Translations under genes and position numbers: made by a program
Origin: Pseudomonas sp. LS1212
GTDB lineage: Bacteria > Pseudomonadota > Gammaproteobacteria > Pseudomonadales > Pseudomonadaceae
Assembly: GCF_024741815.1 (NCBI RefSeq)
Contig: NZ_CP102951.1
Span: forward strand, 5,160,001-5,224,000
Direction of reading: 5' to 3'
DNA length: 64,000 bases
Notes under the pieces: model-generated
Database searches by the model: none
What the model saw: the letters and a program-made list of their open reading frames with translations, nothing else
Told to the model about the DNA's origin: nothing
Shown here: positions 44,555 through 53,416 of the stretch, piece after piece
Numbering within the stretch: the first letter of the stretch is position 1
Layout of the letters: the number at the start of each line of letters is the position of its first letter

Positions 44555-45573
44555 GGGCGCATCTCCAGCAACGATTGATACACCGACAAGGGGTGTTGCA
44601 GGCTTTCCACCGGGATCGGCTGAGTCTGCGTGGTTATCGTCGCCATAAGCTGATGGCGCTCGGGTAACGGCAGCAGATGGTGCACCTCGCTATCGAGTCG
44701 ATGCTGCGGTACCTCACCCGTCGTCGCATGCACCCGGGCGTTGGCAATCTCCATCAGCCACGGCCCGATTTTGCTGTTGGCGACCTCGACGTTGAGCAGT
44801 AAGTCGACCTGCTTGAGCGTGGCTGCCAAGGGCACGACAAAGCTGTTTTTCAGGTAATGGTTGAAGCGCTCGACCTTGCCCTTGGTCTGCGCCCGATAGG
44901 GTCGACAGACCTTCGGCGTGAAGCCATAACGCTCGGCCAGCGCCAGCAGGGCCGGGTTCCAGCGATGCTCGCCGGGGCCATAGACGTCGCGGTCTAGAAT
45001 GACCGTCTTGGCGTTATCGAACAGCAGTTTTCGCGGCGTCCCACCGAAGTAGCGCAAGGCTTTTTCGATCCCGGCGCACCAGGCCGCCGAGTCCTCACGG
45101 CGCGAGAAAACCACATAGGTAGCCCGGCTCCAGCCCAGCGTGGCGACGAAGGCCAGCAGCGGGTCTTTGCCACGCCGAATGACCGTGAAGTCCACCTGCA
45201 TCTGCTCACCAGGTTCGGTTTCGAAACGGACGACAGGCTCAACCGGCTTGGACTTCAGGGCGAGCAGGAAGCTGGTGAGAATGGAATAGCCGCCCAAATA
45301 ACCTTGTTCGCGAATCTCGCGCAATAACACGGTGGCGGGAATCCAGTGCGGTCGAGCCGCCTCGACTCGCTGGCGAAGATACTCCTCGAACGGTGCCAGT
45401 TTGCTTGCCCGTTCGACGCGCGGGCCATAAACGAGCGGTTGGCGAACGGCTTGCAGCTTGAGATGGCGTCGAACCGTGTTGCGCGAGCAGTGCATCTGCC
45501 GGGCAATGGCCCGGATCGATAGACCCTGGCGGATAAGAACACTGATTTCCACGTGTTGCTCCTTGGACAGCAT
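44551..45573 (-). CDS. istA: IS21-family transposase IstA
   Basis: The 340-residue DDE transposase opens with an HTH (Ile-Arg-Ala-Ile-Ala-Arg-Gln-Met-His-Cys-Ser-Arg-Asn-Thr-Val). It has a catalytic core with Asp in Met-Gln-Val-Asp-Phe-Thr, Asp in Leu-Leu-Phe-Asp-Asn-Ala-Lys, and Glu in Lys-Gly-Lys-Val-Glu-Arg-Phe-Asn. All three residues are present and the frame is intact, so this IS may be active. Confidence 0.95.
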   Translation of the reverse strand: MLSKEQHVEISVLIRQGLSIRAIARQMHCSRNTVRRHLKLQAVRQPLVYGPRVERASKLAPFEEYLRQRVEAARPHWIPATVLLREIREQGYLGGYSILTSFLLALKSKPVEPVVRFETEPGEQMQVDFTVIRRGKDPLLAFVATLGWSRATYVVFSRREDSAAWCAGIEKALRYFGGTPRKLLFDNAKTVILDRDVYGPGEHRWNPALLALAERYGFTPKVCRPYRAQTKGKVERFNHYLKNSFVVPLAATLKQVDLLLNVEVANSKIGPWLMEIANARVHATTGEVPQHRLDSEVHHLLPLPERHQLMATITTQTQPIPVESLQHPLSVYQSLLEMRP

Positions 45574-45659
45574 GGGCAGCTCGCAAAAGCCGCAGTGTGC
45601 CCAAGTGGGTCAGTTTTGAACCGGTAGGGTGGGTCAGTTTTGCATCGGTACTGACACAC

Positions 45660-46691
45660 ATGAAGCTTATGCGCATTGGGGTCGACTTGGCCAAGAACGT
45701 GTTTCAGATCCACGGTGTGGATTGTCATGAGCAGCCAGTCTGGCGGCAGCGTTTACCTCGCGATCGCTGGCTTCAAACGGTGCTGGAGAAGATCGAGCCC
45801 GGTTGTGAGATCGGCATGGAAAGTTGTGGCGGTGCGCACCATTGGGCACGGCAGCTACAGGCACGCGGATTTCGGGTGAGGCTGATCGCGCCTCAGTTCG
45901 TCAAACCGTACGTCAAGAGCAACAAGAACGACGCCAACGATGCCGAGGCAATCTGTGAGGCGATGAGTCGCCCCAGCATGCGCTTCGTCGCCGTCAAGAC
46001 CATCGAACAACAGGATATCCAGGCGACGCATCGCATCCGGGCCGGCTTAATCGAACAGCGGACGGCCAAAGCTAATCAGATTCGTGGGCTGATCGCCGAG
46101 TACGGCCTCGTTGCACCGAAGGAATTACTCATGCTGCGTCGCGCAATACCGTGCTGGTTGGAAGAGGCAGATAACGGTTTGACGGCACGTTTTCGTCGTC
46201 TGCTGAATGGCTTGTGGGACGACCTCCGCGCACTGGATGAGCGCGTGAGCGAACTCGATGGCGAGATATCTGCAATCGCGGCAAGCGAGCCGACTGCCGT
46301 CCGTTTGCAGCAACTGCGCGGCGTCGGCCCGATGATCGCCACCGCACTCATTGCTGCCATCGGTGATGCCCGACAGTTTGCCAATGGCCGACAGTTGGCC
46401 GCCTCGCTAGGGCTGACGCCCAAGCAACACAGCTCCGGAGGTAAAGATCGGCTACTTGGCATCAGCAAACGTGGCGATGCTTATCTGCGAACACTGATGA
46501 TCCACGGTGCGCGCTCGGCCCTGCGTACGGCCGCTTCCAAAGACGATCGGCTCAGCCAGTGGGCTGTTCGCTTGGCCGAGCGATCACATCCCAATGTGGC
46601 CGCTATCGCCCTGGCCAACAAAACCGCACGCATGGCTTGGGCGATGCTGCGCAACGGGACTGATTACCAACCGAATCGGGCTGCGGCCTGA
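45660..46691 (+). CDS. IS110-family (IS1111-like) transposase
   Basis: This 343-residue DEDD transposase starts at ATG 45660; an upstream in-frame ATG lies inside the IS21 end. The RuvC-like residues are Asp in Ile-Gly-Val-Asp-Leu-Ala-Lys, Glu in Gly-Met-Glu-Ser-Cys, and Asp-Asp in Lys-Asn-Asp-Ala-Asn-Asp-Ala-Glu. The C-terminal Transposase_20 region has Leu-Arg-Gly-Val-Gly-Pro-Met and Ala-Ala-Ser-Leu-Gly-Leu-Thr-Pro with the nucleophilic Ser. IS21 sits directly against its 5' side. It is distinct from the IS110 at 60.5-61.4 kb. Confidence 0.92.
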   Translation: MKLMRIGVDLAKNVFQIHGVDCHEQPVWRQRLPRDRWLQTVLEKIEPGCEIGMESCGGAHHWARQLQARGFRVRLIAPQFVKPYVKSNKNDANDAEAICEAMSRPSMRFVAVKTIEQQDIQATHRIRAGLIEQRTAKANQIRGLIAEYGLVAPKELLMLRRAIPCWLEEADNGLTARFRRLLNGLWDDLRALDERVSELDGEISAIAASEPTAVRLQQLRGVGPMIATALIAAIGDARQFANGRQLAASLGLTPKQHSSGGKDRLLGISKRGDAYLRTLMIHGARSALRTAASKDDRLSQWAVRLAERSHPNVAAIALANKTARMAWAMLRNGTDYQPNRAAA

Positions 46692-47099
46692 TCTACCAAA
46701 CCGTCACGTCCAACGAGTAAACAAACCGTCTACCCAGATTGCTGAGCAACCCGAACGATGGCAAACCGGTCGAACCGGCGTCGGCAAAACCCTCAAATGT
46801 CCAGGTGCGTAAAGCACGTAGAAGCGATTGGGAGCCGACGCGCGAATAGCCCATCATGGCCCTGCATCGAATCGATGCCGAAGTCAGAGGCCGAATATAC
46901 GTGCGCAGTCGGCACGGGCGCCAAAGCGAAGGAAGCTTGCAACGAGGAGGAGTCCATATACGGACAGTTGAGATCCTCAGGCGGATCCCCGTATCTGCGC
47001 GTTGTGCCTGCGCGTTAATAGGTGCGCCCCCCCCCCCAAAGTTAACGCCCACCACGGCTTCCCCTGTGAAACGCTCCTACATTAGGCCGCGCGACTATT
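46692..47099. other. 3' non-coding part of the IS1111-like element and spacer
   Basis: No gene is supported. IS1111-type elements carry a long 3' non-coding end, which may account for much of this. An 11-C homopolymer at 47027-47037 is a likely sequencing or assembly risk. Confidence 0.45.
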
Positions 47100-47237
47100 C
47101 GCCGTCCCAATAGTCCACACAGTCGACATTCCGGGCAACGGCGACAAACCCTGAGGCTTGCCTTCGGAGCCGACTTTGAAGTCGACAAGCGTCAACTGGC
47201 CGACCGGGGAATCCATTATCTTGTAGGTGCAGGTCAT
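47100..47237 (-). pseudogene. Fragment of an O6-methylguanine-DNA methyltransferase (ogt-like) gene
   Basis: From ATG 47237 the minus strand reads Met-Thr-Cys-Thr-Tyr-Lys-Ile-Met-Asp-Ser-Pro-Val-Gly-Gln-Leu-Thr-Leu-Val, the usual N-terminus of Ogt. The frame then drifts, and the downstream catalytic domain with Pro-Cys-His-Arg is absent. It is a decayed stump, perhaps marking the original neighbourhood of the downstream cluster. Confidence 0.55.
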
Positions 47238-47361
47238 GTGTGCGGGCTCCGGCGTTCATGGCAGGGGTACCTTGAAGGCCAATGCGACTTCTTGGCAATG
47301 GACAAGTCTGAGCCCAGATCCTTATTCTGCCAAGAACATACAAAAAATAACTATAAATCCC

Positions 47362-49089
47362 ATGAATGTCGATTCTCCTGTCAATACGCTCTGGAGATGG
47401 CTCGCCCGACCTCAGCGCAGTCTGGTGGCGCGCTATACCCTGTTGTCAATCGTCGTCATGAGCGTGGCGCTGATTGCTTTGGCGGTGCTCTACGAGCAAC
47501 TGGCCAAGGATCTGCTCAACCGGCTGACTGGAGAGCGCCTCGATGCCCAGGCGTTGTCGACGGCCAACCGCGTTTCATCATTTCTGGATGATCGCTTCTA
47601 CCAGCTTTCGGCGTTGTCGAACCACCCCGATATGCCGGATTTCATCGCCGACCAGGCGCACCCGGCCGGCGCTGTCGACGCGCTGCTCAAGCTTGAAGGC
47701 GAATTGCCCTTTTTATACGGCGTGCTGTTTTTCGACGAGAACGAGCGCCTGCTCAAGGTCTTGCCCGGGCAAGCGGCCTCGGGCGACCCTTACTGGCGCA
47801 ACAAGGATTGGACCGTCAAAGGCTTGCCGAGCCAGAAGGTTGGCGACGTTGAGGTAATCGGGCCGGTACTGCCACAGGCGGGCCGCTCCGGTTGGTTGCT
47901 GATCCGCAAGACCATACGCAATGGCAGGACCGATCACCGGGTGCGGATCGGGCTGCACTTGCGCCTGGCCTCGTTGACCGAGCTGCTGGTCAGCTCCGGC
48001 ATGAGTGGCGTCGTCTCCCCCTTGTTGCGCGTACCGGGCGGGGCCTTTGTCGATGCCACCGGTCGCCAGGTCGAGACACCGGCTGAGTGGCGCGAAGGAC
48101 CGGTGATCCTGCCCGGTTGGCAAATCGTTTTCAGCGTACAGCCAGGGGCCATCCTCAAGCCCCTGGACGATGCCCGCTGGTGGTTGTACCTGGCGGCGGC
48201 AGGCTTCGTCGTTTTTATCCTGATCGTGTTTTTTACCCTCTCAAGACAGCTGCGGGCGAGGGTCGGCACGCTTGTGCAAGGCGCGCATCAGCTGTCGATG
48301 GGAGACCTGAGCTACCGACTTCCAGAACAACCGAACAACGATGAAATCGGCCATGTTGCACGGGCCTTCAACGTCATGGCCGAGCGCCTGGCCGGTGTCC
48401 TGGAAAAAACCGTGCGCACGGAAAACCTGGCCGTGCTCGGCACCTTTGCCACAGGCGTCGCCCATGAAGTGCGCAACCCGTTGACAACGATGAAAACCAC
48501 GGTACAGGCCTTGCTTCGTCGCGAACAAGAGGCGGAGCGACGCATGCTTCTGAGCGATCTGGGCCAGGAAATCGACCGCCTGTCCCATGTCACCAGTGAC
48601 CTGCTCGAATACGGCCGGCCACACCCGGCCAACCCGCAAGTCGTCGATGTTGCCGAGCTGTTCGAGCGAACCGCTAGGCTGATCGAGCCCGAGGCGCAGG
48701 CGAAAAACATTGAGTTTTCATTCACCAGCACACCGGGTTTACAGGCGTATGTCGACCCGGATCAGACCCAACAGGTCCTGCTCAACCTGTGCCTCAATGC
48801 CCTGGAAGCCTGCGCGCGCGACAAGCGGGTGTGCCTTGATGGCCAGGCGCGAGGTGACAGGGTGCGCGTGACGGTGATCGATCAGGGTTGTGGTATTCCT
48901 GAAGCCGCCTTGCAGCAGGTCCGCCAGCCATTTTTCACCTTGAAAGCCCGCGGTACCGGGCTGGGCTTGAGTATTTGCCAGCAGTTGCTGGAGGCCAACG
49001 CTTCCACGATGGAGATTTCCAGTACCCCCGGCGAGGGAACCCGGGTGGTGCTCGATTTCCCCGCACCCTCAGTGATTCATTTGAAGTGA
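47362..49089 (+). CDS. NtrB-like membrane sensor histidine kinase
   Basis: The 575-residue kinase has a transmembrane helix at about 22-45, a periplasmic sensor of about 225 residues that looks like a double-Cache fold (Phe-Leu-Asp-Asp-Arg-Phe-Tyr-Gln-Leu near its start), a second helix at about 273-294, then HAMP. HisKA follows with His368 in Val-Ala-His-Glu-Val-Arg-Asn-Pro-Leu, and an HATPase with Asp-Gln-Gly-Cys-Gly-Ile-Pro and Gly-Thr-Gly-Leu-Gly-Leu-Ser. ATG 47362 is chosen; the upstream frame is not coding-like. The response regulator starts seven bases after its stop. It probably senses the transported compound in the periplasm. Confidence 0.92.
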   Translation: MNVDSPVNTLWRWLARPQRSLVARYTLLSIVVMSVALIALAVLYEQLAKDLLNRLTGERLDAQALSTANRVSSFLDDRFYQLSALSNHPDMPDFIADQAHPAGAVDALLKLEGELPFLYGVLFFDENERLLKVLPGQAASGDPYWRNKDWTVKGLPSQKVGDVEVIGPVLPQAGRSGWLLIRKTIRNGRTDHRVRIGLHLRLASLTELLVSSGMSGVVSPLLRVPGGAFVDATGRQVETPAEWREGPVILPGWQIVFSVQPGAILKPLDDARWWLYLAAAGFVVFILIVFFTLSRQLRARVGTLVQGAHQLSMGDLSYRLPEQPNNDEIGHVARAFNVMAERLAGVLEKTVRTENLAVLGTFATGVAHEVRNPLTTMKTTVQALLRREQEAERRMLLSDLGQEIDRLSHVTSDLLEYGRPHPANPQVVDVAELFERTARLIEPEAQAKNIEFSFTSTPGLQAYVDPDQTQQVLLNLCLNALEACARDKRVCLDGQARGDRVRVTVIDQGCGIPEAALQQVRQPFFTLKARGTGLGLSICQQLLEANASTMEISSTPGEGTRVVLDFPAPSVIHLK

Positions 49090-49096
49090 GCGACAG

Positions 49097-50614
49097 ATGT
49101 CCGAAATTCACGTATTGATCATCGATGACGAAGAGGCGTTGGTACGCTCGCTGAGCTACGCCTTGCATGCAGAGGGGATGCGCATCAGCGCGGTCTACAG
49201 TGGCGAGGCCGCGCTGGAGCGGGTGGCGGGCAAAAGCACCGATATCGATATCGTCCTGCTGGACCTGGGCCTGCCCGGAATGGACGGCATTGCCACCCTG
49301 GAGGGGTTGCGCAAGTGCCAGCCACAGTTGCCGGTGATCATGATCTCGGCGCACGGTGATACCCGTGCCGCCGTCCAGGCGGTGAAGGGCGGGGCCACGG
49401 ACTATCTGACCAAGCCATTCGAGCTCGATGACTTGTTGGCAACGATCAACACTACCCTGAGCGTTCAGACCTCGTCACAACAGGACGAGCCGGCCAGCTG
49501 CGACGAACAGCCCGGTGGGCTGTTGGGGCAAAGCCCGGCGATGCGTGGGCTGCAGGCAGCGGTGCAGCGCATTGCCCGCAGTTCGGCAACCCGCATCCTG
49601 CTGCTGGGTGAGTCGGGCACGGGCAAGACGCTGGTAGCCCAGGCGTTGCATGCCAATAGCACGCGCAGCTCGCATGCCTTCATCGAAGTCAACTGTGCGG
49701 CGCTGCCGGAGCAGTTGATCGAGGCCGAGCTGTTCGGATCCGAGAAGGGCTCCTACACCGGCGCCCACCAAAAGCGCGTTGGCCTGGTCAGCCAGGCCAA
49801 CGGCGGCACCCTGTTCCTCGATGAAATCGGCGAGCTGCCGTTGGCGCTGCAGGCCAAGCTGCTGCACTTCCTGGAAAACGGCAGCTATCGCGCAGTGGGT
49901 GCCAGCCAGGCAAGCAGTGCCGATGTACGTGTGGTCGCCGCGACCAACCGCGACCTTGCCGAGGATGTGCGTCAGGGCCGTTTTCGTGAAGACCTGTTCT
50001 ATCGCCTGAACGTCATTACCATCGATATTCCGGCCTTGCGCGAACGAGGCGAAGACGTGCTGCTGCTGGCCCGGTACTTTGCCAGGCGCCAGGCATTGGA
50101 AGAAAAGGTCGATCCGATTCAGTTCCAGCCCGACAGCGTCGCCGCCTTGGGTCGATACCGCTGGCCAGGCAATGTTCGCGAGCTGAAAAACCTCATCGAG
50201 CGCCTGACCATTCTTTTGCCTGGGCAGGCGATCAGCGCCGCACAGTTGCCCACCCACATGCAGACGCTCGAGCAGCCAGCCGAGGCATGCTCGGTGCTGG
50301 GCGATCAGCTTGAGCGCGCAGAGCGCGAACTGGTCAACGATGCCTTGAACCGTACCGCCGGCCACAAGGGGCTGGCAGCCGGACTGCTGGGCATTTCCCG
50401 GCATGCCCTCAAGCGCCGATTGCAGCGCCTGGGCATTGAGCGCTCGGATGAGCGCTTAGCGCTCAACACCTCTCGCCCAACGCCGCGGTTCAATAAACTG
50501 CGGCACGCATCAAATCAAGGTTCTCACCTTGCAAAGCCTCATTGCCGGGCGCTTGAGCGCCCCAGCGGGCAACGGCTTGCAGAGGCTGGCACAGCCTTTG
50601 CTCTAACCACTTAG
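49097..50614 (+). CDS. NtrC-family sigma-54-dependent response regulator
   Basis: The 505-residue regulator has a receiver domain with phospho-acceptor Asp56 in Leu-Leu-Asp-Leu-Gly-Leu-Pro-Gly. A sigma-54 AAA+ domain follows, with Walker A Gly-Glu-Ser-Gly-Thr-Gly-Lys-Thr near 170, the sigma-54 loop Gly-Ser-Tyr-Thr-Gly-Ala at 218-223 (a Phe-to-Tyr form of GAFTGA), and Arg-Trp-Pro-Gly-Asn-Val-Arg-Glu. A Fis-type HTH lies near 430-455. An extra tail of about 50 residues follows. Its DNA holds palindromes and a -24/-12 promoter, so the coding end doubles as the control region of the transport operon. Confidence 0.94.
   Translation: MSEIHVLIIDDEEALVRSLSYALHAEGMRISAVYSGEAALERVAGKSTDIDIVLLDLGLPGMDGIATLEGLRKCQPQLPVIMISAHGDTRAAVQAVKGGATDYLTKPFELDDLLATINTTLSVQTSSQQDEPASCDEQPGGLLGQSPAMRGLQAAVQRIARSSATRILLLGESGTGKTLVAQALHANSTRSSHAFIEVNCAALPEQLIEAELFGSEKGSYTGAHQKRVGLVSQANGGTLFLDEIGELPLALQAKLLHFLENGSYRAVGASQASSADVRVVAATNRDLAEDVRQGRFREDLFYRLNVITIDIPALRERGEDVLLLARYFARRQALEEKVDPIQFQPDSVAALGRYRWPGNVRELKNLIERLTILLPGQAISAAQLPTHMQTLEQPAEACSVLGDQLERAERELVNDALNRTAGHKGLAAGLLGISRHALKRRLQRLGIERSDERLALNTSRPTPRFNKLRHASNQGSHLAKPHCRALERPSGQRLAEAGTAFALTT
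50449..50465. promoter_or_regulatory. Candidate enhancer (UAS) palindrome 1
   Basis: TGAGCGCTTAGCGCTCA is a perfect palindrome with 7-bp arms, preceded by a further TGAGCGCTC at 50437. It lies about 120-140 bases upstream of the -24/-12 promoter, the right distance for an NtrC-type activator, and inside the regulator gene. Confidence 0.6.
50547..50562. promoter_or_regulatory. Candidate enhancer (UAS) palindrome 2
   Basis: GGGCGCTTGAGCGCCC has perfect 7-bp arms and shares GCGCTT/AGCGC with palindrome 1. It lies 25 bases before the -24 box, close for an enhancer, so it may have a modulatory role. Confidence 0.45.
50587..50602 (+). promoter_or_regulatory. Sigma-54 (-24/-12) promoter of the transport operon
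   Basis: TGGCACAGCCTTTGCT matches TGGCAC-N5-TTGCW fully with correct spacing. It overlaps the last codons of the regulator gene and lies 52 bases before the first binding-protein start, with transcription expected near 50613. Confidence 0.88.
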
Positions 50615-50653
50615 CTAACCGACAAGAGGCGTCCCGAACGCCCAAGGGATTTT

Positions 50654-51976
50654 ATGCAACTGCCGTTTCAACATTTGCGCACCATTGTTGCCTTGAGCAG
50701 CCTGCTGCTGAGCCTTGCATCCAATGCACAGGCCGGCCGAGTGGAGCTGGGCGCGGCTGCGTCGCAGGCGGACCTGACACTGGGTTGCCTGTACCCGATG
50801 ACCGAACGGGCAGCCATCTACGGCCAGGACAGCATCGCCGGCATTCAGGTGGCGCTGGGTGAAGTGCAGGCGCAAAGAGAAGCAGGGCAGCAGGTGCCAC
50901 GGATACGCGTGATCATTGATGATGATCAATCCAAGGCCTCCTACGGTGCGAGCCTGGCCAAGGACTTCATTCACAAGGACGGTGTGCAGGTCTTGTGCGG
51001 CATGGTGTCTTCCGGGGTGGCGCTGGCGGTCAGCCAATTGGCCCGGCAGGAAAAAGTGCTGATGATCGGCACCGACCATGCCTCTTCGCGGATGAACCTG
51101 GAAAACGGCCATCGCTATTACTTCCGGGTCACCAACGACACCTGGACCTCCATGGCCGCCGGTGCCCGCTACCTGCAAACGCTACAGGCCAGGACCGGCT
51201 GGAAGCGCCTGGCATTCATCGGCCCGGACTATGAATACGGCCATGTCTCGCGTGACGACTTGCACGAAGCGCTGCGCCAACTGGGTGTGGAGTTCGAAGA
51301 CGTGACCGAACTCTGGCCACGTTTGTATGAGCCCGATTACTCGGCCTACATCGCCGCGCTTGAGCAGGCCAAGCCGGACATTATCGTCTCCGCCCTGTGG
51401 GGTGGCGACTTCCACGCCTTCGTCAAGCAAGCCGCTGGTACCCGATTGTTCGAAACCTCGCGCCTGGCGAACTTCGACACCGGTGGCAACTATGACTTTC
51501 TCGTCTCGCTTGGAGACAAGGCGCCACCCGGCCTGATCCTCTCCGCCCGGCACAACAACAATTGGCCGGATACCGCGCGCAACAAATCGTTTGTAGAGCG
51601 CTTCCACGCCTTGAGCGGTCGCTTCCCGACCTATGCAGCCGAGGGGGCTTATACCGGCGTGATGGTTCTAGCCAAGGCTTACCAAAAAACCGCTGGGGCA
51701 ACCGACAGCCAGGCGCTGATCCAGGCCCTGGAAGGGCTGGAAATTGCCTTGCCGGAAGACCCACCCGGCTTCGTTTCGCGAATCGACCCGATTACCCACC
51801 AGATCCAGCAGACACAGGCGGTCGGCACGCCGATCGCCAACAGCGATTACCCGCCCGCGCAACTGATGCTGGGCAACTGGTCAGTGTATTCGGCGCAGGA
51901 ACTGCTGCCCGACCCCGCCGTGTGGGCGCGTCGGCGAGCGGTGCAATCAAGTATCCCCGAGGGGCATGCCCCTTAG
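50654..51976 (+). CDS. Periplasmic binding protein of LIV/urea type, first copy
   Basis: This 440-residue ABC substrate-binding protein of the Peripla_BP_6 class has a signal peptide ending near Ser-Asn-Ala-Gln-Ala (residue 26). The family opening Gly-Cys-Leu-Tyr-Pro-Met-Thr...Gly-Gln-Asp-Ser-Ile-Ala-Gly-Ile is followed by the first-lobe segment Gly-Met-Val-Ser-Ser-Gly-Val-Ala and by Phe-Ile-Gly-Pro-Asp-Tyr-Glu-Tyr-Gly. It is the first gene downstream of the sigma-54 promoter. The ligand cannot be read from sequence; relatives bind amino acids, amides or urea. Confidence 0.92.
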   Translation: MQLPFQHLRTIVALSSLLLSLASNAQAGRVELGAAASQADLTLGCLYPMTERAAIYGQDSIAGIQVALGEVQAQREAGQQVPRIRVIIDDDQSKASYGASLAKDFIHKDGVQVLCGMVSSGVALAVSQLARQEKVLMIGTDHASSRMNLENGHRYYFRVTNDTWTSMAAGARYLQTLQARTGWKRLAFIGPDYEYGHVSRDDLHEALRQLGVEFEDVTELWPRLYEPDYSAYIAALEQAKPDIIVSALWGGDFHAFVKQAAGTRLFETSRLANFDTGGNYDFLVSLGDKAPPGLILSARHNNNWPDTARNKSFVERFHALSGRFPTYAAEGAYTGVMVLAKAYQKTAGATDSQALIQALEGLEIALPEDPPGFVSRIDPITHQIQQTQAVGTPIANSDYPPAQLMLGNWSVYSAQELLPDPAVWARRRAVQSSIPEGHAP

Positions 51977-52007
51977 CTTCACTCATCAACTGGCAATGGA
52001 AACAGCG

Positions 52008-53342
52008 ATGAATAACTATAAGAAAAGCCTCAAGCAACACAGCAAAAAACTGCCTCTGGCACTGGCCATCGCCACGGCAGGCTTGGCGATGACCTTCAAT
52101 GCCGCGGTAATGGCCGCGGAAAACGGCAAGTTCCGTATCGGCGTGGTGACCTTCCTCTCCGGCCCGGCGGCCGGGCCGTTCGGCGAACCTTCGGCCAATG
52201 CCGCCAAGGTGCTGGTGGAAGGCCTCAACCAGGGCAAGCTGCCGGCGCCTTACAACACCCTGGGCATCAATGGTGCCGAGATCGAAGTGGTGATCATCGA
52301 TGAAGCCGGTGGTGCGGCCAAGCAGGTGGAAGAGTTCCGCAACCTGGTGCAACGCCAGAAGGTCGATGCAGTGGTCGGCTACATCTCTTCCGGTGATTGC
52401 CTGGCCATCGCGCCGGTCGCCGAAGAGCTGGGGGCGATGACCGTGTTCTACGATTGCGGCACCTCGCAACTATTCAACGAAGACAAGGCCCCGCAGTTTG
52501 TCTTCCGCACCAGCCTGGACGCTGCGGTAGACAATATCGGCGCGGCCCGTTACCTGGCCAGGACCCGCCCGGATGCAATGCGCGTTGCCGGCATCCAGCA
52601 GAACTACGCCTGGGGCCAGGACAGCTGGAACGACTTCACCCACTCCATGGAACAGATCATGCCGGCCGCCAAGGTGGTCGAGTCGCAAATGCCGAAAGTC
52701 TTCCAGGGCCAGTATGGTGCCGAGATCTCCGCGTTGTCGGTCAAGCGCCCGGACATCATCCATTCCAGCTTCTGGGGGGGCGACATGGAAGCCCTGGTGC
52801 TGCAAGCCAACTCGCGCGGCCTGCTCGAGGACGCCACTGCCGTATTGACCTGTGGCGAGTCCGCCCTTGACCGTTACAAGGACCAGGCGCCCAACGGCAT
52901 GATCATCGGTGGTCGCGGGCCGTTCGGCACCTTTGCGCCCGATAACGCCCTCAACCGCTGGTTCAAGGACGCCTACCAGTCGGCCTACCAGATCGCCCCG
53001 ACTTATCCGGCCAGCAAGATGGCCCAGGCGATTCTCGGCCTCAAGTTCGCTGCTGAAAACGCCAAGGTCGCGCCAGGCAAGATTCCTGCGCCGATCGAAA
53101 TGGCCAAGGCCTTCAAGGGTGCCACCTTCGAGTCGGTGTCGGGCACGGTGCAGATGGCCCGCGCAGGCGGCCACCAAGCATTGCAGGGTATCTCCTACGG
53201 TGAATACCACTACGACGCGGCCAGCAAGAAAGGCAGCGTGCAAAACGTCATCGCCTTCTCCGGCGATTGCGTGACCCCGCCAGACGGCACCACCGCGCTG
53301 GACTGGATCAAGGCCGGTTTCCCTGGCGCGCAGTGCAACTGA
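52008..53342 (+). CDS. Periplasmic binding protein of LIV/urea type, second copy
   Basis: This is a second Peripla_BP_6 receptor of about 444 residues. I start it at ATG 52008, which gives Met-Asn-Asn-Tyr-Lys-Lys and a long signal peptide ending Val-Met-Ala-Ala near residue 37; an upstream frame overlaps the first receptor gene. It shares the fold but is clearly divergent from the first copy. Conserved Gly-Tyr-Ile-Ser-Ser-Gly-Asp and Tyr-Ala-Trp-Gly-Gln-Asp-Ser-Trp segments form the cleft. Two receptors for one permease suggest two related ligands. Confidence 0.92.
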   Translation: MNNYKKSLKQHSKKLPLALAIATAGLAMTFNAAVMAAENGKFRIGVVTFLSGPAAGPFGEPSANAAKVLVEGLNQGKLPAPYNTLGINGAEIEVVIIDEAGGAAKQVEEFRNLVQRQKVDAVVGYISSGDCLAIAPVAEELGAMTVFYDCGTSQLFNEDKAPQFVFRTSLDAAVDNIGAARYLARTRPDAMRVAGIQQNYAWGQDSWNDFTHSMEQIMPAAKVVESQMPKVFQGQYGAEISALSVKRPDIIHSSFWGGDMEALVLQANSRGLLEDATAVLTCGESALDRYKDQAPNGMIIGGRGPFGTFAPDNALNRWFKDAYQSAYQIAPTYPASKMAQAILGLKFAAENAKVAPGKIPAPIEMAKAFKGATFESVSGTVQMARAGGHQALQGISYGEYHYDAASKKGSVQNVIAFSGDCVTPPDGTTALDWIKAGFPGAQCN

Positions 53343-53416
53343 TCGCGTTGCACCTCTGATCTACCGTGGCGGCCAGCCTGTGGGCGCCGCCACCTTTTTG
53401 CCAAGGTAGGACCGAT

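Larger units (their letters stand above)
43705..45645 (-). mobile_element. IS21-family insertion sequence
   Basis: Both ends carry AAAACTGACCCACCCTACCG followed by a second AAAACTGACCCAC repeat, the multiple-terminal-repeat pattern of IS21. It is about 1.94 kb and contains istA and istB. CGGT flanks both sides and may be a 4-bp target duplication. Confidence 0.88.

Noticed and set aside
50437..50562. Palindromes in the regulator tail as a transcription terminator
   Set aside because: No T-tract follows and they precede a full sigma-54 promoter, so enhancer sites fit better.
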